From the NCBI GenBank assembly GCA_024692235.1, contig JAILMW010000015.1, positions 1 to 43,615 on the forward strand: DNA of 43,615 nt. Direction: 5' to 3'. Each line of letters begins with the position of its first letter. The first letter of the stretch is position 1. A program made the position numbers and the translations under genes. The notes under the pieces are model-generated. The model was not told the origin of the DNA. It was given only the letters and a program-made list of their open reading frames with translations, and ran no database searches. Positions 1 through 8,610 of this stretch are shown piece after piece. Origin of the DNA: Saccharofermentans sp. GTDB taxonomy: Bacteria > Bacillota > Clostridia > Saccharofermentanales > Saccharofermentanaceae.

Positions 1-684
1 GTCTCCATGCTGGTGGAAACAGAGAGACTGGATATAGAAGCCAGACCTGTCTTCGAAGCAATCGAAAAGCTGTACGGCAGGGAAATACTTGATAAGGTCC
101 CCGTATATGTGGCAGAACGCGAGGTCGTGATCAACATGACCGGTCACCATCTTGTAAGAGGACTTTGGATGGTGCTTAGAAGAAAGCCCGAGATATCTCT
201 TGTTGATTTCTGTAAGGATAAAAGAAGGATCGCAGTACTTACCGATGTAGCCAATCCCGCTAATGTCGGTGCGATATTCCGTTCGGCTGCTGCCCTGGGA
301 ATGGACGGTGTCCTTCTGACGCACGCTTCAGTCGATCCTCTTACGAGACGATCTGCCAGAGCTTCTATGGGTACGGTCTTTCAGATCCCATGGGTAAGAC
401 TGCCTCTTGATCAGTCAGACGGTAAGGAAGTTATGAGGCTCCTTCAAGCGCAGGAATACAAGACGGTGGCTATGGCTCTTACCGACGATTCCGTAGGAGT
501 AGACAGTGATGATATAAGAGCTAATGAGAAGCTGGCGGTACTTCTGGGTACCGAAGGGACAGGTCTTCCGAAGGAAGTCATAGAATTAAGCGACTACCGT
601 GTCATGATCCCGATGTATCGCGGTGTTGATTCCCTGAATGTCGCTGCTGCAAGCGCAATATGCTTTTGGGAGCTGATGAAATAA
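1..684 (+). CDS. TrmH/SpoU-family RNA 2'-O-methyltransferase (5' truncated by window edge)
   Basis: This protein probably methylates a ribose 2'-OH of rRNA or tRNA using S-adenosylmethionine. The three SpoU motifs are visible in order: NVGAIFRSAAALG (motif 1), LLGTEGTGL (motif 2) and DSLNVAAASAICFWEL (motif 3), which together form the trefoil-knot cofactor site. The frame is open from the first base. Clostridial relatives of about 265-270 residues carry some 40 more N-terminal residues, so the real start is very likely outside the window and the first internal ATG at position 7 is not it. The RNA target cannot be told from sequence. The gene is followed after 42 bp by an HD-domain gene on the same strand. 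Confidence 0.88.
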   Translation, partial: VSMLVETERLDIEARPVFEAIEKLYGREILDKVPVYVAEREVVINMTGHHLVRGLWMVLRRKPEISLVDFCKDKRRIAVLTDVANPANVGAIFRSAAALGMDGVLLTHASVDPLTRRSARASMGTVFQIPWVRLPLDQSDGKEVMRLLQAQEYKTVAMALTDDSVGVDSDDIRANEKLAVLLGTEGTGLPKEVIELSDYRVMIPMYRGVDSLNVAAASAICFWELMK

Positions 685-694
685 AAGGTATACT
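666..694 (+). promoter_or_regulatory. Predicted sigma-A promoter for the HD_3 gene
   Basis: TTGGGA at 666-671 and TATACT at 689-694 are separated by 17 bp. The -35 box lies in the last codons of the methyltransferase gene, and the predicted start is about 20 bp before the HD gene's ATG. Inferred from consensus only. Confidence 0.5.
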
Positions 695-726
695 GACTTT
701 ATTATCGTAAAAGGAGTGCAGATCAC

Positions 727-1344
727 ATGGGTATAGAGGATTTCTTAAGTTCGGGCAACAAAAGACTGGATCAGCAGCTTAAGTTTACGGCTGAGATAGA
801 TAAGATGACTTCGGTCTACAGAAGGACGATGCTTATAAGCGGCGAGCGTCACGAGAATGATGCCGAGCACTCCTGGCATATAGCGGTCATGGCGCTTATC
901 TTCAAGGAATACTGTGTCGAGGAGCCCAGCGTCGAGCGCGCCATAAAGATGTGCGTCGTCCATGATCTTATAGAGATCTATGCAGGAGATACATTTGCAT
1001 ACGATGTTAAGGGAAATGAATCCAAGGAAGAACGTGAGAAGGCTGCTGCAGATAAGCTCTTCTCGCAGCTTCCCAAGGAGCAGGGAGATGAGATCCGTGC
1101 CTTGTGGGAGGAGTTCGATGCCATGGAGACGACAGATTCCAAGTATGCGGCATGTCTTGATCGTATCCAGCCGCTTTTGCACAACACCCTGACAGAGGGA
1201 CACACCTGGCGTAACGGCGGTGCCGTCCGCTCTCAGGTGGAAAAGCGTGCACGGATCATCAAGGAGTTCATGCCTGAAGTCTATACGTGGCTCATGAAGA
1301 ATCTTGACCGCGGCGTGGCCATGGGCTGGCTCAAGGAAGAATGA
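727..1344 (+). CDS. HD_3-domain metal-dependent phosphohydrolase (YfbR/HDDC2-like)
   Basis: A 205-residue HD-superfamily hydrolase. The metal ligands are visible: H48 in the AEHSW motif, H79-D80 in VVHDLIE, and D145 in ACLDRIQP. Length and the early AEHSW motif match the YfbR/HDDC2 group, which includes 5'-deoxynucleotidases that act on dNMPs, so a nucleotide salvage or house-cleaning role is likely but unproven. An AAAGGAG ribosome site lies just before the ATG. The long antisense frame over this gene (745-1365) is a shadow. Confidence 0.85.
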   Translation: MGIEDFLSSGNKRLDQQLKFTAEIDKMTSVYRRTMLISGERHENDAEHSWHIAVMALIFKEYCVEEPSVERAIKMCVVHDLIEIYAGDTFAYDVKGNESKEEREKAAADKLFSQLPKEQGDEIRALWEEFDAMETTDSKYAACLDRIQPLLHNTLTEGHTWRNGGAVRSQVEKRARIIKEFMPEVYTWLMKNLDRGVAMGWLKEE

Positions 1345-1375
1345 TATTGAGCAAGAAATCAACATGTAGCCCCTC

Positions 1376-1424
1376 GTAAGAACAATAATATGTCATAGCG
1401 GCTTCCCGCGAGCTTAATTCTTAC
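1376..1424 (+). other. Possible structured element upstream of the MATE gene
   Basis: GTAAGAA (1376-1382) can pair with TTCTTAC (1418-1424), and the enclosed sequence holds a compact hairpin, GCGG-CTTC-CCGC (1398-1409). It matches no riboswitch class I recognise. A possible -10 (TATCAT, about 1467) would put it upstream of the transcript, so it may instead be a DNA site or chance. The rest of 1345-1512 shows nothing clear. Confidence 0.25.
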
Positions 1425-1512
1425 AGTATATGCTTCTTTTTTATATCCTAAGTACTGACCCTGTAGTATCATTGAAATCCTGATAAAGGAACACAAAGAG
1501 AAAGGGTTACGG

Positions 1513-2895
1513 ATGAGCAATAACAGATCGATAATCATAAATGAGAAGACACCGCTCCTCATGCTGGCGGGTCCCATGTTCTTTGAGCTGTTCCTCAATA
1601 CGATGCTCAACAACGTGGATACGTTGATGCTCAGCCACTACGATGAGTTTGCAGTAGGCGCCGTCGGTAATGCCAACACCATTATGTTCATGATGAACAT
1701 ACTCTTCAATGTTATAGCTACCGCGACAAGCGTTGTCGTAGCACAATATCTCGGTGCCAAGCATTATGACAAGATGAATATGATCTACACCCTTGCCGTC
1801 GTAGTTAATCTTGTTATAGGCGTTGTCTTAAGCTTCGCATTCTGTATGGCCAATCCGCTTATTATGGATCTTCTTCATGTGTCTCCCGAGATGAGACCTT
1901 ATTCGATGACATATATCTACATCGTCGGAGGCGGAGGCTTCATTATGGCGGTGTTCAATGTAATGCTCCAGATCTTAAGGTGTAACGGATATACCAAGAT
2001 CGGAATGAGAGTCACCTTTGCCATCAATCTTATAAATATCGCAGGCAACTATCTCTTCCTCTACGGCCCTTTGAAGAGCTTGAACATGGGTGTAGCAGGA
2101 GTCGCGATCTCTACAGTTGCTGCAAGAGCCATCGCCGTGACGGCGGTCATTATATTCTTCTATGTGATGAAGATAGGAAGGATATCGCTTAAGTACCTGA
2201 AGCCTTTCCCGAGCGGCCTTCTTTTGAAGATGGTGAGCATAGGCCTTCCCACAGCAGGCGAGAACCTGACATACAATCTTTATCAGACTGCACTTCTCTC
2301 ATTTGTAAACGGTATGGGAAATGATGCGGTAAATGCGAGAGCATATTGTAATACGCTTATATCCTTTGCGATGATCTTCTCCAATGCCTGTGCCATGTCT
2401 ACGCAGATCATCACGGGACATCTGGTAGGAGCGGGAAAGCCGGACCTTGCTTACAAAAGAGTATTTAAGACTCTTCGTACCTCGCTTCCGATAACGATAG
2501 CATTGGCTACGACAAATGCCCTTCTGTGCCGCTATTCTCTTCAGCTGTTTACCGATAATTCTAATATTATCGCCTTGGGACAGATGATCATGATCGCGGA
2601 CATATTCGTCGAGACGGGACGCTGCCTCAACATGACCTTCGTCAACAGTCTTAAGGCCGCAGGAGCTTTTGTATTTCCTCTCATAGCAGGCATCTTGTGT
2701 AACTGGTGTCTCGGTCTTACCACGGGATATGTTGTGGGAGTAGCTATGGGATTCGGCGTTGCGGGTATCTATGCCGGTACTGCCACGGACGAATGCATCC
2801 GAGGTCTTATCGTAATGCGCTACTGGTATAAGAAGAAATGGTACGGAAAGGCCGTCGTAGATAAGACAAAGGCAACTGAGACAGAAGACGCCTGA
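1513..2895 (+). CDS. MATE-family multidrug/sodium antiporter
   Basis: A 460-residue integral membrane protein with about 12 predicted helices and two tandem MatE repeats, the usual MATE length. The N-terminal part (TPLLMLAGPMFFELFLNTML, DTLMLSHY, AVGAVGNANT) is typical of NorM/DinF-like exporters, which expel cationic drugs or metabolites in exchange for Na+ or H+. The start is set by an AAAGGG ribosome site before ATG 1513. An XRE regulator starts about 90 bp downstream and may be co-transcribed by read-through. The substrate is unknown. Confidence 0.9.
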   Translation: MSNNRSIIINEKTPLLMLAGPMFFELFLNTMLNNVDTLMLSHYDEFAVGAVGNANTIMFMMNILFNVIATATSVVVAQYLGAKHYDKMNMIYTLAVVVNLVIGVVLSFAFCMANPLIMDLLHVSPEMRPYSMTYIYIVGGGGFIMAVFNVMLQILRCNGYTKIGMRVTFAINLINIAGNYLFLYGPLKSLNMGVAGVAISTVAARAIAVTAVIIFFYVMKIGRISLKYLKPFPSGLLLKMVSIGLPTAGENLTYNLYQTALLSFVNGMGNDAVNARAYCNTLISFAMIFSNACAMSTQIITGHLVGAGKPDLAYKRVFKTLRTSLPITIALATTNALLCRYSLQLFTDNSNIIALGQMIMIADIFVETGRCLNMTFVNSLKAAGAFVFPLIAGILCNWCLGLTTGYVVGVAMGFGVAGIYAGTATDECIRGLIVMRYWYKKKWYGKAVVDKTKATETEDA

Positions 2896-2922
2896 CCGTA
2901 TAACAAAAGTAGCATAAAGGCA

Positions 2923-2975
2923 ACCTCCGATAGTTGGTCTCTCTGCTTCCGGTTCTGTATACTGATATCGGAGGT
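2923..2975 (+). promoter_or_regulatory. Perfect 10-bp inverted repeat covering the ribosome site of the XRE gene
   Basis: ACCTCCGATA (2923-2932) is the exact reverse complement of TATCGGAGGT (2966-2975). The right arm contains the GGAGG ribosome site used by ATG 2983. In RNA reading through from the MATE gene the arms would pair and hide that site. The 33-base loop contains a candidate promoter, so transcripts starting there would lack the left arm. It could also be a split DNA operator for the XRE protein. Confidence 0.6.
2934..2963 (+). promoter_or_regulatory. Predicted promoter inside the inverted repeat
   Basis: TTGGTC (2934-2939) and TATACT (2958-2963) are separated by 18 bp. The predicted start falls around 2970, at the right arm and ribosome site. 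Confidence 0.45.
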
Positions 2976-2982
2976 GAGAAAT

Positions 2983-3654
2983 ATGGTCTTTTCCCGGAAA
3001 CTTCAGATATTACGTAAGAACAAGGGACTTACTCAGGAGACCCTGGCAGATGTTCTCGGCGTGTCGAGACAGGCTGTAGCCAAGTGGGAGGCGGGGCAGG
3101 TATATCCCGATATAGCAAATCTCATCGCCATAAGTGAACTTATGAATGTAAGTGTGGACTATCTCGTCAAGGACCAAAGCTGTGAAGCGGACCTGAGGTC
3201 CTGCCCTGATACGGATCTCGAGGAGCTGGTTGCATTTCGCCTGGAAGCAAACGTAAACACACACGCGGCATATAAGAACGAAGTCGGATCCACAAGACCT
3301 TCTTCCCATGATTTCAGGTACGAGAGAGGAGCTTATATCTACCACGATACTTACGTAGGGGGAGAGAAGTTCGCAGGTGAGGAAGCTGTCTGGAAGAACG
3401 GTACTGCCGTCTATGCCATGAATTATATGGGAAGGGTATTAGGCGACGGCTTTAGCGGGAACTTCCTGAAGGAGGCTCTTCGCGCGGCAGATACAAGGAT
3501 GCCTTACAGAGGTCCCGAGTACTATTGTGACGGAGAGTATGTATATAAATGCAGCGTAACGGGAGATATAACCTGGTTCCGGGGATACGAGGAGATTTAC
3601 CGAGAAGACGTTAAAGTATACGAATGTGTCTTCCACGGCGGCCTTACGAAATGA
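2983..3654 (+). CDS. XRE-family regulator with C-terminal DUF5680 domain
   Basis: About 223 residues. Residues 3-58 form an XRE helix-turn-helix (LRKNKGLTQETLADVLGVSR, with the recognition helix near SRQAVAKWE). From about residue 80 the chain matches DUF5680 with FRYERGAYIYHDTYVGGEKF, AMNYMGRVL, MPYRGPEYY, ITWFRGYEEI and VYECVFHGG. DUF5680 is likely a small-ligand sensor, but its ligand is unknown. I chose ATG 2983 over the in-frame GTG at 2974 because the GGAGG at 2970-2974 overlaps the GTG and sits correctly for 2983. The gene follows the MATE exporter and could be its regulator or partner, which is only inferred from position. Confidence 0.85.
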   Translation: MVFSRKLQILRKNKGLTQETLADVLGVSRQAVAKWEAGQVYPDIANLIAISELMNVSVDYLVKDQSCEADLRSCPDTDLEELVAFRLEANVNTHAAYKNEVGSTRPSSHDFRYERGAYIYHDTYVGGEKFAGEEAVWKNGTAVYAMNYMGRVLGDGFSGNFLKEALRAADTRMPYRGPEYYCDGEYVYKCSVTGDITWFRGYEEIYREDVKVYECVFHGGLTK

Positions 3655-3701
3655 CCTTTATTAGACACAGTTTCCTAACAGACTTTTCTTACATAAGTTG
3701 A

Positions 3702-3707
3702 TATAAT
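3702..3707 (+). promoter_or_regulatory. -10 box for the propeller/HD-GYP gene
   Basis: A perfect TATAAT stands about 75 bp before the coding start, without a clear -35. A small hairpin GCGCC (3736-3740) / GGCGC (3751-3755) lies in the predicted leader. It is too short to be a known c-di-GMP riboswitch. Confidence 0.4.
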
Positions 3708-3782
3708 GAAGATACTTGGGTAAGTTTTCACGTTTGCGCCATAACGGGGAGGCGCTTCTTTAGTCGATAGGATATCGTGCCG

Positions 3783-6700
3783 ATGAGGAGAAAAGTCGGA
3801 AAGGACATAAGAAGAGGAGCACTTAAGTTGATAGCCGGTATCACGGCCTCAGTTCTTCTTGCGCCTCTGTTCTTCAGCACATCTGTATTGGCGCTTCCTT
3901 CGCCTCCTTCCGAATACGATACGGTCACTGAGAATATCCTCTTCGAACATGACGGTTATTCCGCAGTCCTATACGACAATTCGAACGGTCTTCCTACTTC
4001 GGAAGCAAATGATATAGTCCAGACTTCCGACGGATTTACATGGATCGGAAGCTATAGCGGACTTATAAAGTACGACGGCAATACCTTTGAGAGAGTAGAT
4101 TCCACTGCGGGTATAGCCAGTGTCGTCTGCCTGTTCGTAGACAGCAGGGACAGGCTCTGGGTAGGCACTAATGACAACGGCCTTGCGGTGATGGAGCAGG
4201 ACGGCTTCAGGATGTTCGGCAAGGACGACGGTCTTGATTCCGCATCTATCCGATGTATCACAGAAGATAAGAACGGCAATGTAATCGCTGCTACGACTTC
4301 CGGTATTGCGGTGATCGATCCCGACATGAACCTTACTATGGTAAGCGATGTCCTGCTGGACGATGCTTATGTGCGTGAGGTCAGTTGCGGAGCTGACGGA
4401 ACCGTTTACGGAGTTACCGTAGACGGAGATCTGTTTATCTTAAGGAATAATGTCCGAATAGGTTATTACGGTACGGGCGTACTGTCGGGAGAAGTAATAA
4501 GGACTGTTACCGCGGATCCCGAGATCCCCGGAAGAGTCTATCTGGGAACGAAGGAATCTTCCGTTGTTGTCTGCGATACGGCTAATACCCTGACCGTAAC
4601 GGATACGATCAATACCGATCAGCTTGCCTGTATCAATAAGCTGGTATTCGAAGATGATAAGATCTGGGTCTGCGCGGATAACGGCATAGGTATCGTAAAT
4701 GACGGTATCATCAATGCATTGAACAATATCCCTCTTGAATCATCCGTAGAGGAGATGATGATCGACTATCAGGGCAATCTCTGGTTCACATCCGCAAGAC
4801 AGGGTGTCATGAAGATAGTTCATAACCGCTTCTCCGATATATTTGATCGTTACGGCATACCGGAAGTTGCCGTAAATGCAACATGCGTATATAACGACGA
4901 TCTGTGCATAGGAAAGGATAACGGTCTTACGGTACTGGGGGACTACGGACCCGTGACGAGCTTCCCGGTCACAAGTGCACGTACTGCCTCCAGGGTGGAT
5001 ATAAGCGATGAGATCACGGATCTTATATCGATATATTCCGGTGTTAAGATCAGATCGATGATGTGTGACAGTAAGGGCGATCTCTGGATCTGTTCATTCA
5101 GCGACAATGCTCTTATCAGATATTCCGACGGTGAAGTGACGAGGTTCAATTCGTCCGACGGACTTCCTTCCAACCGAGTCAGGATGATATGTGAGAGAAG
5201 TGACGGAACTTATGCCGTTGCCTGCACCGGAGGCGTCGCGATAATATCCGGCGACAGTATTGTCCGTAAGTATGATGTCTACTCGGGTATCGGGGAGAGT
5301 GATGTACTGACTATCTCTGAGACTTCTGACGGAAAGCTCCTCTTGGGAACCGACGGCGGAGGTATCTATGTCGTATCAGATGACGGTATTACCAATCTTA
5401 CGACGGATAACGGCCTTAGATCTGACGTAATAATGAGGATCAAGCCGGACAGTTCCAGGGGACTTTACTGGATAGTGACCAGTAATTCCATCGCTTATAT
5501 GGATGAGGACCTTAACATAACGACCGTAGAGCAGTTCCCTTATTCCAACAATTTCGACCTCTACGAGAACAGTAGCGGCGATATGTGGATATTAAGCAGT
5601 AACGGTATCTATGTCGTTAGTGCAGACGAGCTTATTGCCAACGGTGAGATAGATCCGATCTACTATGGTCACGGCGACGGACTTCAAAGTACGGCTACTG
5701 CCAATTCCTACAGCGCTCTTACCGACGAGGGGGATCTTTATATAGCGGCTTCTTCGGGAGTTATCAGAGTCAATATCGATACGACGAAGGAGCAGATCTA
5801 TGATATAAAGACCTCCATGCCCTATATCGAAGCTGACGGCATAAAGATCTACCCCGATGCCGACGGAACATTCACGGTCCCTTCGAATGCCAAGAAGATA
5901 ACGTTTTATTGCTATATATTTACTTATGCTCTTTACGATCCCGATGTCGTCTACTTCCTTGACGGCTTCGATCAGACTGTTGTCGAAGTATCCGGGGATC
6001 AGTTCGGCATGGTGGACTACACGAACCTCAAGGGTGGTACGTATCACTTTACCTTGAGTCTCAAAGATGCCCACGGCAATATGAGCGAGCCCATCGTGTA
6101 CACCATCGTCAAGGAGAGATCTCTTCTTGAACATTGGTGGTTCATTACGGCTATGGCTCTCCTTGCACTTTTGCTGGTCATAGTAGTCGTCAAGACCTAT
6201 ATAGACTACAGGATGGCTAAGTATAAGGAGAAAGAGGAACATGACAGGATGTTCATCAGGGAGATGACGGAGGCTGTCGCCAATACGATCGATATGAAGG
6301 ATAAGTATACCAAGGGTCACTCCACCAGAGTTGCCGATTATACGGTAATGCTTGCCAAGGAGCTCGGTCTTCCCAAGGATAAGGTCGATATGTATTACAA
6401 CATAGCGCTGCTTCACGATATAGGTAAGATCGGTATACCTCCGGAGGTCCTTAATAAGCCGGGTAAGCTTACGGACAGCGAGTTCATGATGATAAAGTCT
6501 CATGCCAAGCTCGGCTATAATTCCCTGAAGCATATTACTACGCTTCCCGAACTGGCCATAGGTGCAAAGTCTCACCATGAGCGTCCCGACGGAAAGGGGT
6601 ATCCCGACGGCCTGGTGGGAGATCAGATACCGGAAGTTGCACGTGTCATAGCAGTCGCGGATACTTTCGATGCAATGTATTCGGATCGTCCTTACAGGAA

Positions 6701-6944
6701 GCGTATGAACTTCGATAAGGTCGTATCGATAATGAAGGAAGTACGCGGTACTCAGCTTGATTCTGAAGTAGTCGACGCCTTCTTAAGGCTGGTGGATAAG
6801 GGTGAGTTCAGAGCTCCCGATGATGACGGCGGAGGATCTGTCGAAGATATTAATAATATCCACAAGAAGTTCGACAAGGAAGCGGCTAAGGAAGAGTCCA
6901 AAGAAGAGAAAAAAGAAGAGAGTAAAGAAGTGAATAAAGAGTAA
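3783..6944 (+). CDS. Membrane sensor: two-component-type propeller + Y_Y_Y domain + HD-GYP
   Basis: A 1053-residue one-protein signalling system. A signal sequence or anchor (about residues 12-38, LIAGITASVLLAPLFFSTSV) is followed by many Reg_prop-type repeats, seen as recurring LPSN/LWICS/DGLxS/GNLWF motifs across about 50-660, which form extracytoplasmic beta-propellers. A Y_Y_Y-type beta-sandwich comes next (about 690-775), then one membrane helix (about 785-808) and a cytoplasmic HD-GYP domain (about 830-1015). HD-GYP residues are intact: GHSTRVADY, H878-D879 in LHDIGKIGIP, the HHE motif and G939-Y940-P941. HD-GYP enzymes degrade cyclic di-GMP. The tail is a low-complexity Lys/Glu stretch. 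Reg_prop sensors, known from Bacteroidetes hybrid systems, often detect glycans, but here the output is a phosphodiesterase, not a kinase. An in-frame GTG at 3777 is an alternative start. Confidence 0.88.
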   Translation: MRRKVGKDIRRGALKLIAGITASVLLAPLFFSTSVLALPSPPSEYDTVTENILFEHDGYSAVLYDNSNGLPTSEANDIVQTSDGFTWIGSYSGLIKYDGNTFERVDSTAGIASVVCLFVDSRDRLWVGTNDNGLAVMEQDGFRMFGKDDGLDSASIRCITEDKNGNVIAATTSGIAVIDPDMNLTMVSDVLLDDAYVREVSCGADGTVYGVTVDGDLFILRNNVRIGYYGTGVLSGEVIRTVTADPEIPGRVYLGTKESSVVVCDTANTLTVTDTINTDQLACINKLVFEDDKIWVCADNGIGIVNDGIINALNNIPLESSVEEMMIDYQGNLWFTSARQGVMKIVHNRFSDIFDRYGIPEVAVNATCVYNDDLCIGKDNGLTVLGDYGPVTSFPVTSARTASRVDISDEITDLISIYSGVKIRSMMCDSKGDLWICSFSDNALIRYSDGEVTRFNSSDGLPSNRVRMICERSDGTYAVACTGGVAIISGDSIVRKYDVYSGIGESDVLTISETSDGKLLLGTDGGGIYVVSDDGITNLTTDNGLRSDVIMRIKPDSSRGLYWIVTSNSIAYMDEDLNITTVEQFPYSNNFDLYENSSGDMWILSSNGIYVVSADELIANGEIDPIYYGHGDGLQSTATANSYSALTDEGDLYIAASSGVIRVNIDTTKEQIYDIKTSMPYIEADGIKIYPDADGTFTVPSNAKKITFYCYIFTYALYDPDVVYFLDGFDQTVVEVSGDQFGMVDYTNLKGGTYHFTLSLKDAHGNMSEPIVYTIVKERSLLEHWWFITAMALLALLLVIVVVKTYIDYRMAKYKEKEEHDRMFIREMTEAVANTIDMKDKYTKGHSTRVADYTVMLAKELGLPKDKVDMYYNIALLHDIGKIGIPPEVLNKPGKLTDSEFMMIKSHAKLGYNSLKHITTLPELAIGAKSHHERPDGKGYPDGLVGDQIPEVARVIAVADTFDAMYSDRPYRKRMNFDKVVSIMKEVRGTQLDSEVVDAFLRLVDKGEFRAPDDDGGGSVEDINNIHKKFDKEAAKEESKEEKKEESKEVNKE

Positions 6945-6951
6945 TAAGATA

Positions 6952-6983
6952 AAGGATCACCGTCCGTACAGGCGGTGATCCTT
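6952..6983. terminator. Bidirectional rho-independent terminator
   Basis: AAGGATCACCG pairs with CGGTGATCCTT around a 10-base loop, followed by a short T run on the + strand and a TTTATCTTATT tract on the - strand. It separates the convergent HD-GYP gene and the ABC exporter operon. Confidence 0.8.
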
Positions 6984-6986
6984 TTG

Positions 6987-7796
6987 TCATGAACCCGTGA
7001 AATCGTAACGCCTTACACCGAGCATCCAGAACTTGTAGCTTAAGTAGAAGAAAAGGATACCGAGAGCAGGTGATATCAGGGACAGGAGGGGGACATTTCC
7101 GGGATCAAGTATGACAAGACTCGGATAGTAAGCGACAAATGCTATGGGTATCACGAATGTGAAAATGACCCTGAAGATGCCGCTGAAGATACTTGCCGGG
7201 TACTTGGCAAAATCCTTGAAGCGGAACATTATTACCATGACATAACCCGATCCCTGTATCCAGAAACAGGTGGCTGCCGCCGCATTCATGATGGCGATCA
7301 TGAAGAGGGAGGCTGTAAGAAGGTACAGAAGAAGCTTCAGGATGACAAGAAAAGATACTTCGAGCCCTATCTTGTTCCAGGCGTATACCAGAGTACCGAT
7401 GCCGAATGCCAGCTGCCCCAGACCTTTGACGTCGAATACTTCCGATATGAAGTAGAAGAAGACGTTGATGGGCCTGAAACAGTATTTGATGAAGTCTCCG
7501 CTCTGGACCATGAACCTCAGGTTCCAGTTGTTGTCGAAGAAGCACTGAACGGGAGTCAGGGCTATAAGCGAGAAAGCATACAGGAACAGCATATGATGGT
7601 AGTCCCAGCCGTTGATGGAGGGGAACTTACCGAAGAGGATCAGGAATGTGACAAATCCCGCAAGATTTGTCATGACCATACCGATCGTAGAGATCACGAA
7701 GTCCGCTCTGTAGCTCATCTTGCTCTTCAGGTCCTGGACCAGGACCTTCCTGTATATGCGAAGGTAGAAGCCGAGACCTCTTTTGTTCTTTCCCAT
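6987..7796 (-). CDS. ABC-2-type exporter permease (DUF990 family), second permease
   Basis: A 269-residue, six-helix permease of the DUF990/COG3694 group. It has a basic cytoplasmic N-terminus (LRIYRKVLVQDLKSKMSYRAD) and hydrophobic helices throughout. It is the last gene of a leftward three-gene operon. Its ribosome site GGAGGT lies inside the last codons of the upstream permease, four bases before this ATG, so the two are probably translationally coupled. Such ATPase plus two-permease sets are annotated as exporters of unknown (possibly peptide or lipid) substrate. Confidence 0.85.
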   Translation of the reverse strand: MGKNKRGLGFYLRIYRKVLVQDLKSKMSYRADFVISTIGMVMTNLAGFVTFLILFGKFPSINGWDYHHMLFLYAFSLIALTPVQCFFDNNWNLRFMVQSGDFIKYCFRPINVFFYFISEVFDVKGLGQLAFGIGTLVYAWNKIGLEVSFLVILKLLLYLLTASLFMIAIMNAAAATCFWIQGSGYVMVIMFRFKDFAKYPASIFSGIFRVIFTFVIPIAFVAYYPSLVILDPGNVPLLSLISPALGILFFYLSYKFWMLGVRRYDFTGS

Positions 7797-7800
7797 AAGA

Positions 7801-8610
7801 TCAACCTCCGTTCACGGTGATCTTCCTCACCGAATGGTTCCAGAATAATGTGCCTGCGACAGTAAGTACCACCGCCCAGATAAGCTGTATCCCGAACAGG
7901 GACAAAAGTCCGCCGGCGGTATCAGATCCGTTTTTCTCCAGAAGGATAGAAAGCGGCGTATCGTATACTGCTCTGAAAGGAAGATAACTTACTACCGTTT
8001 TGAGCTTATCCGGGAAGAATGCAAGGGGGATAGATGCGCCTGACAGCAGCAGCACGATCGTCTCCTTTACGATGTTGATGCCCCATGTGGATTCGGTATA
8101 GAGGCATATAGTCGCTACGATCATCTCGATATTGAAATTGATGATCAGAGCCAGTATTGTCGCTACGGCGAACCACAGAAGATTAAGTCCCATATGGATG
8201 GCACCTTTGGTAATAACCATGACTACGATGAAAGTGGGGATGAACGTCAGTACGAATGACACCACATGGCTTCCCGAATAGCTCCAGAAAGTATACTTTC
8301 TGAATGTCATGGGCTTGAGAAGATCGAGTATGATCTTTCCCGACTGTATGGATCTGCTCATATCCCAGACGATGAACATCTCCAGAAAGTTGAAGAGGGC
8401 CGTTGCCAGGATAAGGTAGATCATGGTGTCGTTGAAGGTCATTCCGTTGACAACATCGGACCCTGACGAGGCATAGATCGCCTTCCACAGGTAGTAGACA
8501 AGTACCAGATATATGAGGTTGGCAAATAGCGTTACGAAGGTTCCCAGACGGAATTGCAGGGACTCCATAATGCCTGCACGTGTCAGTGCTATGAGCTTCC
8601 TCAGTGTCAT
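7801..8610 (-). CDS. ABC-2-type exporter permease (DUF990/COG4587-like), first permease
   Basis: A 269-residue integral membrane protein with about six helices and the N-terminal LRKLIALTRAGIMESLQFRLG segment typical of COG4587 permeases. Its ATG overlaps the stop codon of the ATPase gene by four bases (ATGA at 8607-8610), showing tight coupling. It probably forms the heteromeric membrane channel with the next gene. Substrate unknown. Confidence 0.85.
   Translation of the reverse strand: MTLRKLIALTRAGIMESLQFRLGTFVTLFANLIYLVLVYYLWKAIYASSGSDVVNGMTFNDTMIYLILATALFNFLEMFIVWDMSRSIQSGKIILDLLKPMTFRKYTFWSYSGSHVVSFVLTFIPTFIVVMVITKGAIHMGLNLLWFAVATILALIINFNIEMIVATICLYTESTWGINIVKETIVLLLSGASIPLAFFPDKLKTVVSYLPFRAVYDTPLSILLEKNGSDTAGGLLSLFGIQLIWAVVLTVAGTLFWNHSVRKITVNGG

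Noticed and set aside
3714..3782. Cyclic di-GMP riboswitch before the propeller/HD-GYP gene
   Set aside because: The leader is only about 70 nt and holds just one 5-bp stem; the conserved GEMM features are absent.
5592..6578. 328-codon open frame on the - strand inside the propeller/HD-GYP gene
   Set aside because: Antisense to a gene with clear domains; no family motif and no ribosome site.
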